Shown in pieces: positions 1 through 7,414 of a stretch of DNA of 9,664 bases (the first letter of the stretch is position 1; each line of letters starts with the position of its first letter). The notes beneath the pieces are model-generated. The model worked only from the letters and a program-made list of their open reading frames with translations. It ran no database searches and was not told the DNA's origin. Both the position numbers and the translations under genes were made by a program. Source of the DNA: Clostridia bacterium (GTDB taxonomy: Bacteria; Bacillota; Clostridia; Christensenellales; Borkfalkiaceae); NCBI GenBank assembly GCA_900770685.1, contig CAAGLC010000064.1:1-9664 (forward strand). Direction: 5' to 3'.

Positions 1-83
1 CCTTATCGGTTGCAAAACTCTTTGCGAAAGCAATTACTACGGTATTCTCCGATTCTTCGCTTTCTGCAATTTACGAAGACTAA
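1..83 (+). CDS. prs: Ribose-phosphate pyrophosphokinase, C-terminal end (partial)
   Basis: Only the last 26 codons are present, read in the frame beginning at base 3 and ending at a TAA at 81-83; the 5' end lies outside the window. The residues (LSVAKLFAKAI, then SLSAIYED) resemble the end of bacterial PRPP synthetase, where a 'LSVA.L.AEAI..IH...S(V/I)S.LF' pattern closes the protein. PRPP synthetase makes phosphoribosyl pyrophosphate from ribose 5-phosphate and ATP in the cytoplasm. Context agrees: prs lies just upstream of pth and mfd in many Firmicutes. In B. subtilis ctc lies between prs and pth and fin between pth and mfd; both are missing here. The identification is from a short tail plus gene order, so it is likely but not certain. 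Confidence 0.72.
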   Translation, partial: LSVAKLFAKAITTVFSDSSLSAIYED

Positions 84-96
84 TAAAAGATGAACG

Positions 97-130
97 AAAG
101 CCGTTTTTAATAAAAGAACGGCTTTTTTTA
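97..130 (+). terminator. Intrinsic terminator-like hairpin between prs and pth
   Basis: A perfect 9-bp stem (97-105 with 117-125, sequence AAAGCCGTT/AACGGCTTT) and an 11-nt loop are followed by a run of seven T (123-129). It has the form of a Rho-independent terminator for prs. It ends only 9 bases before the pth start codon, so pth must depend on readthrough, on processing, or on a promoter overlapping the hairpin. Confidence 0.8.
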
Positions 131-138
131 TAGAAATT

Positions 139-714
139 ATGAAACTTATAGTAGGACTCGGTAATCCCGATAAAGAATATCTTAATACCTTCCATAATTT
201 AGGGTTTATGAGCGTTGATAAAACGGCTCGTATGCTTGGCGTAGAATTTTCCAAAGAAAAGTGTAAAGCGCTAATTGCCGAAATTAAAATTGGAAAGGAA
301 AAAATAATTATCGCTAAGCCCTTAACTTATATGAATTTAAGTGGCGAAAGTGTTGTTGCGTTACTTTCCTATTACAAAATAGATCTCGAAGATTTACTAG
401 TTATTTACGACGATTACGATCTAAAAAAAGGCGTTATCAGAATAAGAAACGAAGGTTCTGCAGGTACGCACAACGGTATGAGAAATATCGTTGAAAGAAC
501 TGGAAGTCAAAAATTTAAGCGAGTTAGAATAGGATTTATGCAAGACGGGGAAGTTAAAATCCCGCTTATTAATTACGTCCTTTCGGGGATTAAAGAAAGC
601 GAAAAGGAACTTTTCGATAGGGCAACTAGCGTTGCAGGGCAAATTGCAAAAGAGTTTGCAGAAGGAATAGATTTTAATAAAATTATGCAAAAATATAACG
701 GTATGGTAGAGTAA
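139..714 (+). CDS. pth: Peptidyl-tRNA hydrolase
   Basis: This 191-residue enzyme frees tRNAs from peptidyl-tRNAs dropped by the ribosome by cutting the ester bond; it acts in the cytoplasm. Length and motifs fit bacterial Pth: GLGNP at residues 6-10, YLNTFHN ending at residue 20, TYMNLSG around 63-69, and GSAGTHNG at 106-113. Residues matching the known catalytic and binding set are present: N9, H19 (catalytic), N66, D91 and N112. Two positions depart from the usual consensus: the Gly after GNP is D11, and the Arg of 'TRHN' is F18. The ATG at 139 gives the canonical MKLIVGLGNP start. No Shine-Dalgarno sequence precedes it, and a terminator hairpin lies immediately upstream. mfd follows after 22 bases with no terminator, so the two are probably co-transcribed. 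Confidence 0.96.
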   Translation: MKLIVGLGNPDKEYLNTFHNLGFMSVDKTARMLGVEFSKEKCKALIAEIKIGKEKIIIAKPLTYMNLSGESVVALLSYYKIDLEDLLVIYDDYDLKKGVIRIRNEGSAGTHNGMRNIVERTGSQKFKRVRIGFMQDGEVKIPLINYVLSGIKESEKELFDRATSVAGQIAKEFAEGIDFNKIMQKYNGMVE

Positions 715-736
715 ATCAACCTTCCGCTAGAGATAT

Positions 737-3700
737 ATGCTAGATTTTTTAAATCAAATCAAAAATCATAATAATACGGTTAACGAGTTTAACAAAGCAG
801 TCCGCCAAGGTATTCCTTCGGCGGTTTTGGGCGTTACAAACGCTTTTAAGGCATTTTTGATATCTAGCGTAGAAGAAAAGGTCTTTTTTATCGTTAAGGA
901 TGCGATTAGCGCCGAAAAATATTCAAACCATATAAGAAAATTAACCGATAAAAAGGTGATTTATATTCCCCCGTGCGACGTTAATTTAATATCGGTCAAA
1001 GCCTTTTCAAAGGAAACGACCTATCAAAGAATTACGGCGTTTGGCGAGATAAAAGAGGCTTCGGTTATCATACTCACTCCGGAAACGCTTATGCAAGGCG
1101 TTAACGTAAGCGTGGAAAAATTAGAGATAGAAAAAAACGAACAAATTGATTTATCTAATCTCGTATCTAAGTTAGTGGCGTTAGGTTATGGGCGCACGGA
1201 AACGGTTCAAGGCAAAGGATGTTTTTCAGTTAGGGGAGATATAGTGGACGTTTTTCCAATAAACTGCGAAAATCCTTTTAGGATAGATTTCTTTGGAGAC
1301 TTCGTAGAGGGTATCAAAGAATACCAGATTGAAGATAGAAAAAGTTTAGGGTTTAGAGAAAAAATTGAGATTTTACAAGCGACCGAATATATTTTCGATA
1401 ACGACTCCCTTGTGAACGTCAAAAAAATCATAGATGAAGAAATAAGACTAGCAGAAAGGCAAGCCGTAGAAAGATTAACGGTCTTAAGGGGCGATATTAT
1501 AACGGCGATAGATAACTTAGACCAAGACGGGCTAAATACCGTTGGGTGTTTATCTTCGCAGTTTGGCGATTTGTTTAGTTATATAGACGAAAATGCGTTA
1601 ATCGTTTACGACGAAGCCAAGAACGTAAAAGAAGGGCTAGAACTTATAGAAAAAGATTTTAACTCTAGAGTTGAATCTCTTCAAAAGACGGGAGAAGTTT
1701 TTTCGTTTGCAAAGCGTTTTGGGTTCAGTTTAGAAAAAGTTTTAGAAAAACTAAGCGTTCACAAACAATGCGCAATGCAAAGTTTGCAAACGACCGTTCC
1801 GTTTTTTCAACCGCTAGCCGTGTTTAATCCACAAAATTCCGGAATAGCCGATTATCATTTGGACTTAAACGAATTTTATATGGACGTAAGCAACTGGCTA
1901 TATTCCGGATATACCGTATTGATATTTACCGGTAACAGAAAAAGGTCGGAAAATTTATGTTCGGAACTATCCGGTAAAGGAATTGCGTCGACTTTAGTTA
2001 ATCCGAAAAATTTTAGTGGCGTCATAATTTCCGATTTAGATATGCCTTACGGGTTTATTTTTCACGAAGAAAAACTCGCAGTCATAGGAAGAGCGAACTT
2101 ATACGTTAAAAGTAGCGGAGAAAAGCGTTATTCAAAGAGCAAAAAACAATCTTTCTTTTCTGCTCCTGAAGTCGGTGATTATTGCGTTCACGAAACGCAC
2201 GGAATCGGTAAAGTATTAGGCTCTAAAAGAATTTCCACTCTTGAAAGCACTAAAGATTACGTTGCCGTATTATATTCAGGGGGCGACGTTTTATACGTTC
2301 CCGTAGAACAGATGGACGTTCTAACTAGATATCTCGGTGGAGAAAAGAACCCGAGATTGTCTAAGATAGGCGGAGCGGATTTCGAACGCATCAAAAAGAT
2401 GGTCAAAGAAAGCATTAAAAAAATGTCTTTCGACCTTAAAAAATTATATAGCGAGAGAAGACAGGCTGAAGGCTTTAAGTTCGTTTCAGACCAAGAGTTA
2501 GAGCAAGCCTTTGTAAACGCTTTCGAGTTTGAAGACACGTTAGATCAAGAACAAGCAAACGAGCAAATTAAGAAAGATATGGAAAGTCCGCTCGTTATGG
2601 ATAGGCTAATTTGCGGGGACGTGGGATTTGGAAAAACCGAAGTTGCGTTTAGGGCGATATTCAGAGCGATAGTTTGTGGCAAGCAGGCGGTATTACTTGC
2701 TCCAACGACCATTTTAACCGAACAGCATTATAATACAGCGTTAAAAAGGTTTAACGGTTTTGGCGTAAAAATCGCTTGTCTTAATAGGTTTAGGTCGGCT
2801 AGGAAACAAAAACAGATTATCGAGCAGATGAAAAACGGCGAGATAGACTTGGTTATAGGAACGCATAGACTATTGAGCAAGGACGTTGGATTTAAGGATT
2901 TAGGGCTATTAGTTTTAGACGAAGAGCAAAGGTTTGGAGTCGAGCATAAAGAAAAGATTAAACTCTTAAAAAAGAACGTAGATACGTTAACGTTAACTGC
3001 AACACCTATTCCTAGAACGCTCCATATGTCGTTGTCGGGAATAAGGGCGATAAGCACTATAAACACCCCGCCAAAGAAGCGTTTACCCGTTCAAACGTAC
3101 GTTACTGAAGAAACCGACGTATTGATAAAAGACGCTATTACGAGAGAAATTAATAGGGGTGGTCAAGCCTTTGTCTTGTATAATAGAGTGGAAACCATTT
3201 ACCAGTTTGCCGAAAGGGTACGCTCTTTGCTCCCCGAACTAAAACTTACGGTAGTGCACGGGCAAATGGACGAAAAAATTATGGAAGAAAACGTTATGTC
3301 GTTTTATAACGGAGAAACTCACGTTTTAATTTCCACCACTATTATCGAAAACGGAATCGATTTGCCTAGGGCGAATACCCTTATAGTTATCGACGCGGAT
3401 AGGTTAGGGCTTTCTACGTTGTATCAATTAAAAGGTAGGGTAGGAAGAAGCGATAGGTTAGCGTACGCCTACTTCACGTTTAAAAGAGATAAAATACTTT
3501 CACTTTCGGCTTACGAAAGGTTAAACGCAATTATTGAGTTTACCGAGATGGGAAGTGGAATTAAGATTGCAATGCGTGACCTTGAAATAAGGGGAGCGGG
3601 CAATATTTTAGGCGCAGAACAACACGGGCATATGGATAAAATAGGGTATGAACTGTATTCTAAACTCTTAAGGGAAGAACTTTCCGGAAAAGAAGAAAAA

Positions 3701-4132
3701 ATTCCCGAACTCGACGTTAGGATAACGGCGTATATACCGGATAGTTATATAGAAAACCCCACGGCTCGTATGACGGCTTATAAAGAAATTGCCGAAATTA
3801 AGAGCAAGAAAGAAGAAGAGCAGTTTAGAGAAGACCTAAAAGAAAACTACGGTATATTGCCGATCGAAGTGGAAAATTTAATAACCATAGCAACGCTTAA
3901 ATATTTAGCAATGAAAATAGGCGTTGAAAAGATAATCGTAAACAAAGAACAGGCGAGTCTAATATTTAACGACGTTAGTTTGTTTAGTAACGAGAAACTG
4001 TGTAAGGCAATAGAAAATACCGACGACGTTTATATTAACGCCTCAAAAAGCATCAGTATTGACTTTATAAGAAATAAAAAGGACAACATGGAAATGCTAT
4101 ATAAGATGCGAGAGTTCCTTGAAAAGTATTAA
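737..4132 (+). CDS. mfd: Transcription-repair coupling factor Mfd
   Basis: The 1131-residue ATP-dependent DNA translocase removes RNA polymerase stalled at lesions and recruits the UvrA/UvrB nucleotide excision repair machinery. Length is typical (E. coli Mfd has about 1150 residues). In order: a UvrB-like N-terminal module, including FSVRGDIVDVFP; the RNA polymerase-interaction domain from about V479 (VGDYCVHETHGIG, then YVPVEQMD); Walker A GDVGFGKT at 627-634; the DEEQ helicase box at 728-731; the TATPIPRTLHMSLSG motif III region; motif VI QLKGRVGRS at 897-905; the RGAGNILGAEQHGH region from 952; and a C-terminal TRCF domain from about 995 (IPDSYI near 1000-1005). All catalytic motifs look intact. 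The start has only a weak GAG upstream. It lies 22 bases after pth and is probably in one operon with it; no terminator follows before the next promoter. Confidence 0.98.
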   Translation: MLDFLNQIKNHNNTVNEFNKAVRQGIPSAVLGVTNAFKAFLISSVEEKVFFIVKDAISAEKYSNHIRKLTDKKVIYIPPCDVNLISVKAFSKETTYQRITAFGEIKEASVIILTPETLMQGVNVSVEKLEIEKNEQIDLSNLVSKLVALGYGRTETVQGKGCFSVRGDIVDVFPINCENPFRIDFFGDFVEGIKEYQIEDRKSLGFREKIEILQATEYIFDNDSLVNVKKIIDEEIRLAERQAVERLTVLRGDIITAIDNLDQDGLNTVGCLSSQFGDLFSYIDENALIVYDEAKNVKEGLELIEKDFNSRVESLQKTGEVFSFAKRFGFSLEKVLEKLSVHKQCAMQSLQTTVPFFQPLAVFNPQNSGIADYHLDLNEFYMDVSNWLYSGYTVLIFTGNRKRSENLCSELSGKGIASTLVNPKNFSGVIISDLDMPYGFIFHEEKLAVIGRANLYVKSSGEKRYSKSKKQSFFSAPEVGDYCVHETHGIGKVLGSKRISTLESTKDYVAVLYSGGDVLYVPVEQMDVLTRYLGGEKNPRLSKIGGADFERIKKMVKESIKKMSFDLKKLYSERRQAEGFKFVSDQELEQAFVNAFEFEDTLDQEQANEQIKKDMESPLVMDRLICGDVGFGKTEVAFRAIFRAIVCGKQAVLLAPTTILTEQHYNTALKRFNGFGVKIACLNRFRSARKQKQIIEQMKNGEIDLVIGTHRLLSKDVGFKDLGLLVLDEEQRFGVEHKEKIKLLKKNVDTLTLTATPIPRTLHMSLSGIRAISTINTPPKKRLPVQTYVTEETDVLIKDAITREINRGGQAFVLYNRVETIYQFAERVRSLLPELKLTVVHGQMDEKIMEENVMSFYNGETHVLISTTIIENGIDLPRANTLIVIDADRLGLSTLYQLKGRVGRSDRLAYAYFTFKRDKILSLSAYERLNAIIEFTEMGSGIKIAMRDLEIRGAGNILGAEQHGHMDKIGYELYSKLLREELSGKEEKIPELDVRITAYIPDSYIENPTARMTAYKEIAEIKSKKEEEQFREDLKENYGILPIEVENLITIATLKYLAMKIGVEKIIVNKEQASLIFNDVSLFSNEKLCKAIENTDDVYINASKSISIDFIRNKKDNMEMLYKMREFLEKY

Positions 4133-4180
4133 ATAATAGAGTTTATTTAAATAATATTTAGGTAAAATATAAAAAAATAA

Positions 4181-4209
4181 TTGCAATTTGCGTCAGTTTG
4201 AGTTATACT
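4181..4209 (+). promoter_or_regulatory. Sigma-A type promoter for the SurA/PrsA-like lipoprotein gene
   Basis: TTGCAA (4181-4186) and TATACT (4204-4209) are separated by exactly 17 bases, a good match to the housekeeping -35/-10 pattern. The predicted start is near 4216, giving a leader of about 46 bases with a GGAG Shine-Dalgarno at 4251-4254. The lipoprotein gene can therefore be expressed independently of mfd. Prediction from sequence only. Confidence 0.65.
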
Positions 4210-4261
4210 AGATAAACGTAATAATTTAAATTTTAATGCATTTATGAATTGGAGATATAGT

Positions 4262-6145
4262 ATGAAAAAGAGATTTATGGCGTTCGTATCATTAATACTC
4301 ACCGTGCTTTTAATGACGGCGTGTTTTTCCGGTTGTAGATTATTTACCACCGATAATGAGAGAGACGTAAATCAAGTTGTCGCAACCGTTAACGTTAACG
4401 ACAAGCAGGAAAACATATATAAGAAGGACTTAATTCTTCAGTATCTTAACTACGGATATGCTTACGTTCAAAATTATGGATACACCGTTGAAGATACCTA
4501 TAAGTTAATTTTAAACCAAATGATATCTAGCAAGATACTCACTCAAGGTGCAATGTTAAAACTTGAAGAGTTAAATAAAATTGAGAACTCTGACAAGGCA
4601 AAAAATGATCCGGAAAGATATCTTTCTGATAAAAAGATCGTGGACGTTGAGTATAACACTTATAAAAACGTTAACGAAATGTTAGAAGCTGCCTTAAAAG
4701 CGCAAGACAATAAGCAAGACGCGATATTCGACGCTACGAGAACTACTCCTACTAACGCAAGCGTAAAGGAAGTTAAACTCACCCATCAAGAGAAAATAGA
4801 TTACGTAGAAAAAGGATTTGACATTTCTTCGGATAAAGAACACAGAAAGGCCTTCAACTCGATTATAGATTTATTTTCTGCTAACGGATTATTAGGAAAA
4901 GATTATAACGGAACGATAGAAAGCACCGATTATTTTAAGAGTACTAAAGCGTCGTTACTTGAATCAGAAGTGGTTTCCGTTTTAGAATCGGTATTAACCG
5001 TTAATGAAAGAAAGACCTTAACTTTTGAAAAAATCGAACAAATATTTAACGAAGAAAAGGAAGAGCAAACGTCTTGGAGCAATCAAAAGTTTGCAGAGGC
5101 GTTATCTAGCGCAAGCGTAGAAAAACCGGTATTATATTCGGGATTTGGTTCATATGGTTTCGTTCAAAACCTTTTACTCGGCGTTAACGAAGAGCAGGAA
5201 AGGAAAATCGCTAACATAAGAGAAGAAAATCCAAATATTTCCGATTCAGAATATGCAAACGAAAGAAAAAATATCTTAGGCTCTACTTTAGTTTCAGATT
5301 TACGTTCCGGTTGGATTCTTTCGGGGTACGACCTTGAAGAAATAACCGTGGGCGCGAAAAACAAACTTATTTTTACAGGAGATTATACCTTCGCTAAAGA
5401 TTCGGCTAATTCGTTACCTTTCCAAGGTGAATTTAAGAAAATTAAGGACGCGGACGAAGAGAAGAAAACCCCTGCAAAATACACGGTTACCGACGTTTAT
5501 ACCTACGAGTTAGACCAATTCATAACTTTTATGGACGGATATCTCGGTGGTTCAAGTTCAAATAACAAATCGGCATACTCAAGTTTAGGCGCATCGGTTT
5601 ACGGTGCAAAGAAACTCAATGGAGTTGACGAATACAAGGAGAAAATTAACGAATTACTTTTCGCTTTCTCAACTGACGACGGTTCTCTCAACACCTACGA
5701 CGGATACGTTATCAAGCCGGCTGTGGACGGAGCGAACAAAGAAGAATACGTTAAGACCTTTGGCGATGCGGGAAGAATTCTTTTAGAGCAAGGAACGGGT
5801 TACGTTATCGTTGCTTCGGACTTTGGTTATCACGTTATGTTCTATTCTGAAAAATTCGGGGTTGATTATAGCGTTGATTCGTTGGTTGAATATCTCAATA
5901 AATCGAGTGGGGAAAACCGTACGAGAGAACAATGGATTTCCTTCTACGAAGAGATGATTGAAGATTGGGAAAACTTTGAAGAAAGCGAAGGCTACTTGTA
6001 TTACAGTTCAACAACTCTTACTGACGGTAAGGTTGTAAAAGCGTTAGATCAAATTGAAAGAGAACTAATCAATGCAAACAGATACGAAGAATCAGACAAA
6101 GTTTCCATCTATATGGATAGAATAAGCGATCTTTGGAGTAACTAA
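4262..6145 (+). CDS. Large lipoprotein with SurA/PrsA-like N-terminus and degenerate parvulin (PPIC) C-terminus
   Basis: A 627-residue exported protein. The start at 4262 is chosen because GGAG (4251-4254) lies 7 bases upstream and it gives a clean signal peptide: MKKR, a hydrophobic core, then Cys21 (MTAC) or Cys25 (FSGC) as possible lipidation sites; neither lipobox is perfect. Residues about 38-105 resemble the SurA/PrsA N-terminal chaperone domain (VVATVNV, then KKDLILQYLNYGYAYVQ and ILNQMISSKIL). Residues about 464-527 resemble the latter part of a parvulin domain (FAFSTDDGS, then SDFGYHVMF). The usual first 'HIL' strand of parvulins is not evident, so isomerase activity is doubtful. A parvulin-type foldase next to mfd is a known Clostridium arrangement, there followed by spoVT, which is absent here. 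Probable role: extracytoplasmic folding of secreted proteins. The 350-residue middle is charged and not recognised. Confidence 0.82.
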   Translation: MKKRFMAFVSLILTVLLMTACFSGCRLFTTDNERDVNQVVATVNVNDKQENIYKKDLILQYLNYGYAYVQNYGYTVEDTYKLILNQMISSKILTQGAMLKLEELNKIENSDKAKNDPERYLSDKKIVDVEYNTYKNVNEMLEAALKAQDNKQDAIFDATRTTPTNASVKEVKLTHQEKIDYVEKGFDISSDKEHRKAFNSIIDLFSANGLLGKDYNGTIESTDYFKSTKASLLESEVVSVLESVLTVNERKTLTFEKIEQIFNEEKEEQTSWSNQKFAEALSSASVEKPVLYSGFGSYGFVQNLLLGVNEEQERKIANIREENPNISDSEYANERKNILGSTLVSDLRSGWILSGYDLEEITVGAKNKLIFTGDYTFAKDSANSLPFQGEFKKIKDADEEKKTPAKYTVTDVYTYELDQFITFMDGYLGGSSSNNKSAYSSLGASVYGAKKLNGVDEYKEKINELLFAFSTDDGSLNTYDGYVIKPAVDGANKEEYVKTFGDAGRILLEQGTGYVIVASDFGYHVMFYSEKFGVDYSVDSLVEYLNKSSGENRTREQWISFYEEMIEDWENFEESEGYLYYSSTTLTDGKVVKALDQIERELINANRYEESDKVSIYMDRISDLWSN

Positions 6146-6150
6146 GAAAA

Positions 6151-6179
6151 AAAGGGCAAAACCAAAAGTTTTGCCCTTT
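6151..6179 (+). terminator. Hairpin terminator after the SurA/PrsA-like gene
   Basis: A perfect 12-bp stem (6151-6162 with 6168-6179, AAAGGGCAAAAC and its complement) with a 5-base loop begins 6 bases after the stop codon. The + side T tract is only the three T of the stem, while the - strand side would have seven T, so termination toward the exonuclease gene may be leaky. The next start codon is only 10 bases beyond the stem. Confidence 0.7.
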
Positions 6180-6189
6180 AACGTATATT

Positions 6190-6780
6190 ATGGTAATTTA
6201 TTTAGATACTGAAACTACGGGGTTAAGACCGGGTAATATTTGTCAACTTTCCTACCTTATGCAAAGTGGTGATAAAGTTTGCGCGAAGAACTTTTTCTTT
6301 GAAGTTGACTTCGTGGAATACGGCGCGTTTTGCGTGCACGGATTTTCCGTTGAAAGACTAAGGGAGTTATCCAAAGGTAAAAGGTTTTGCGATTGCATTT
6401 CGGAAATTGAAAAAGACTTTGAAAACGCAACGTATATCGTTTGTCATAATACTGCGTTTGACTTTTCTTTTTTAAGAAAAGAGTTTGAAGATTGTAACAG
6501 ATTTTTTAATTCGGAAAAGGGCTTTTGCACTATGAAAAACTCGGTAGGTTTTTGCAAACTGCAACGAAGTAATCATATAGGCTATAAATACCCGAAATTA
6601 TCTGAACTTTTGAGTAAACTAAACGTGAGTGAAAAGGAAGTTTTGACTAAAACTGAACAACTTTTTAAGGAAAAATGCGGTTTTCATGATGCGAGATACG
6701 ATACTACGGCAGTCTATATGGCGGTCAATAGGTGTGGAGTAGAACCGGAAAGTTTTATTAAAATTAAAACGTGCTTATGA
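6190..6780 (+). CDS. DEDDh-family 3'-5' exonuclease (DnaQ-like)
   Basis: A 196-residue single-domain nuclease of the DnaQ/RNase T superfamily. The metal-binding residues are all visible: ExoI motif YLDTETTG with D6 and E8, ExoII HNTAFDFSFL with D91, and ExoIII HDARYD with H166 and D171. The H-x4-D spacing makes it DEDDh type. VHGFS (residues 49-53) and YPKLSELLSKL (134-144) match conserved regions of the PolC/epsilon-like branch. It could proofread or trim DNA or RNA ends; the substrate cannot be read from sequence. It is unusually rich in cysteine for a cytoplasmic enzyme. The start follows from the motif I position; no Shine-Dalgarno is present and a hairpin stops 10 bases upstream. A bidirectional terminator follows. 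Confidence 0.9.
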   Translation: MVIYLDTETTGLRPGNICQLSYLMQSGDKVCAKNFFFEVDFVEYGAFCVHGFSVERLRELSKGKRFCDCISEIEKDFENATYIVCHNTAFDFSFLRKEFEDCNRFFNSEKGFCTMKNSVGFCKLQRSNHIGYKYPKLSELLSKLNVSEKEVLTKTEQLFKEKCGFHDARYDTTAVYMAVNRCGVEPESFIKIKTCL

Positions 6781-6801
6781 AGTTAAACTAAATATTTATA
6801 A

Positions 6802-6830
6802 AAAAAGAGTAGCAAATTGCTACTCTTTTT
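6802..6830. terminator. Bidirectional terminator between the exonuclease gene and luxS
   Basis: A perfect 13-bp stem (6802-6814 with 6818-6830, AAAAAGAGTAGCA and its complement) has a 3-base loop (AAT), with A-rich flank on one side and five T on the other. It lies between two convergent genes and can end both: the exonuclease on + and luxS on -, whose stop codon is 4 bases away. Confidence 0.88.
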
Positions 6831-6833
6831 AGC

Positions 6834-7295
6834 TTAGTATTCTAATCTCTTAAAGGTTAAGAGTTGATTTTTGTAATTTTTAGCGTAAAGTTTTGAAGTC
6901 GGTAGGTCTTGTTCAGAGTAATTTCCGCACTCTATTGCAGTTGCGCCGGGTATTTCGCCGTTAAAGTTAATAACGAAATCACAAAAATCAATAACGTAGG
7001 GTAGAATTTTTTCACTATTCCAATCGTTAAAGAGCAATAAATAAAATCCCGTTCTACAACCCATAGGCCCAAAATAAACTATTTGGTCTTTAATATCAGA
7101 ATTTCTAAAATAAGTTGCGCCTAAATGTTCTAACGTGTGAATTGCAGGAACTTCCATAGGCTCTTCCTTGTTAGGCGCAGTAAATCTTAAATCGAAGGTG
7201 GTAACGGTAACGGAATTTATGCTATCTTTTCTACTAACGTAAAGACCGGGATATAGATTTAAGTGATCCACCTTAAAACTTTCAATTTTATCCAT
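6834..7295 (-). CDS. luxS: S-ribosylhomocysteine lyase LuxS
   Basis: This 153-residue metalloenzyme converts S-ribosylhomocysteine to homocysteine and DPD, the precursor of autoinducer-2. It belongs to the activated methyl cycle and acts as a cytoplasmic homodimer. Diagnostic features are present: SFKVDHLNLYPGLYVSRKD at the N-terminus; the metal-binding HTLEH with H53, E56 and H57; the catalytic cysteine C80 in GPMGCRTG; and the third metal ligand C123 in ECGNY, preceded by GEIPGATA. Length is standard. The ATG at 7295 has a GAGGTAA Shine-Dalgarno (7302-7308) and a near-consensus promoter, so it is a single-gene unit. Neither pfs/mtnN nor other methyl-cycle genes lie nearby. Its Asp/Asn/Tyr/His codon choice matches the core genes. 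Confidence 0.98.
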   Translation of the reverse strand: MDKIESFKVDHLNLYPGLYVSRKDSINSVTVTTFDLRFTAPNKEEPMEVPAIHTLEHLGATYFRNSDIKDQIVYFGPMGCRTGFYLLLFNDWNSEKILPYVIDFCDFVINFNGEIPGATAIECGNYSEQDLPTSKLYAKNYKNQLLTFKRLEY

Positions 7296-7326
7296 GTAAA
7301 ATTACCTCAATTAATTTTGCCTTAAT

Positions 7327-7355
7327 ATGATAACACGCGTAAAAAAATAATTCAA
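7327..7355 (-). promoter_or_regulatory. luxS promoter (sigma-A, extended -10)
   Basis: On the - strand, TTGAAT (7350-7355) is followed after exactly 17 bases by TATCAT (7327-7332), with TGT directly before the -10 giving an extended -10 element. The predicted start is near 7320, leaving a leader of about 25 bases that carries the GAGGTAA ribosome-binding site. The leader is too short for a riboswitch. Confidence 0.75.
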
Positions 7356-7385
7356 GAAAATTTAACAAAAATAAAATCATTAATA

Positions 7386-7411
7386 AAAAACACCCTAGAA
7401 AGGGTGTTTTT
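7386..7411 (-). terminator. Terminator of the two-helix membrane protein gene
   Basis: A perfect 11-bp stem (7386-7396 with 7401-7411, AAAAACACCCT and its complement) with an AGAA tetraloop on the + strand starts 3 bases past the stop codon of the - strand gene at 7415. It ends in T on the - strand. It separates this gene from the luxS promoter. Confidence 0.82.
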
Positions 7412-7414
7412 GCG

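Noticed and set aside
4143..4154. A perfect 12-base palindrome TTATTTAAATAA after mfd.
   Set aside because: All A and T in an AT-rich spacer, not repeated nearby; chance is the simplest explanation.
4244..4261. Alternative upstream ATG for the SurA/PrsA-like lipoprotein (six extra residues).
   Set aside because: The ATG at 4262 has GGAG at 4251-4254 with good spacing and gives a normal MKKR signal peptide; the upstream one has no ribosome-binding site.
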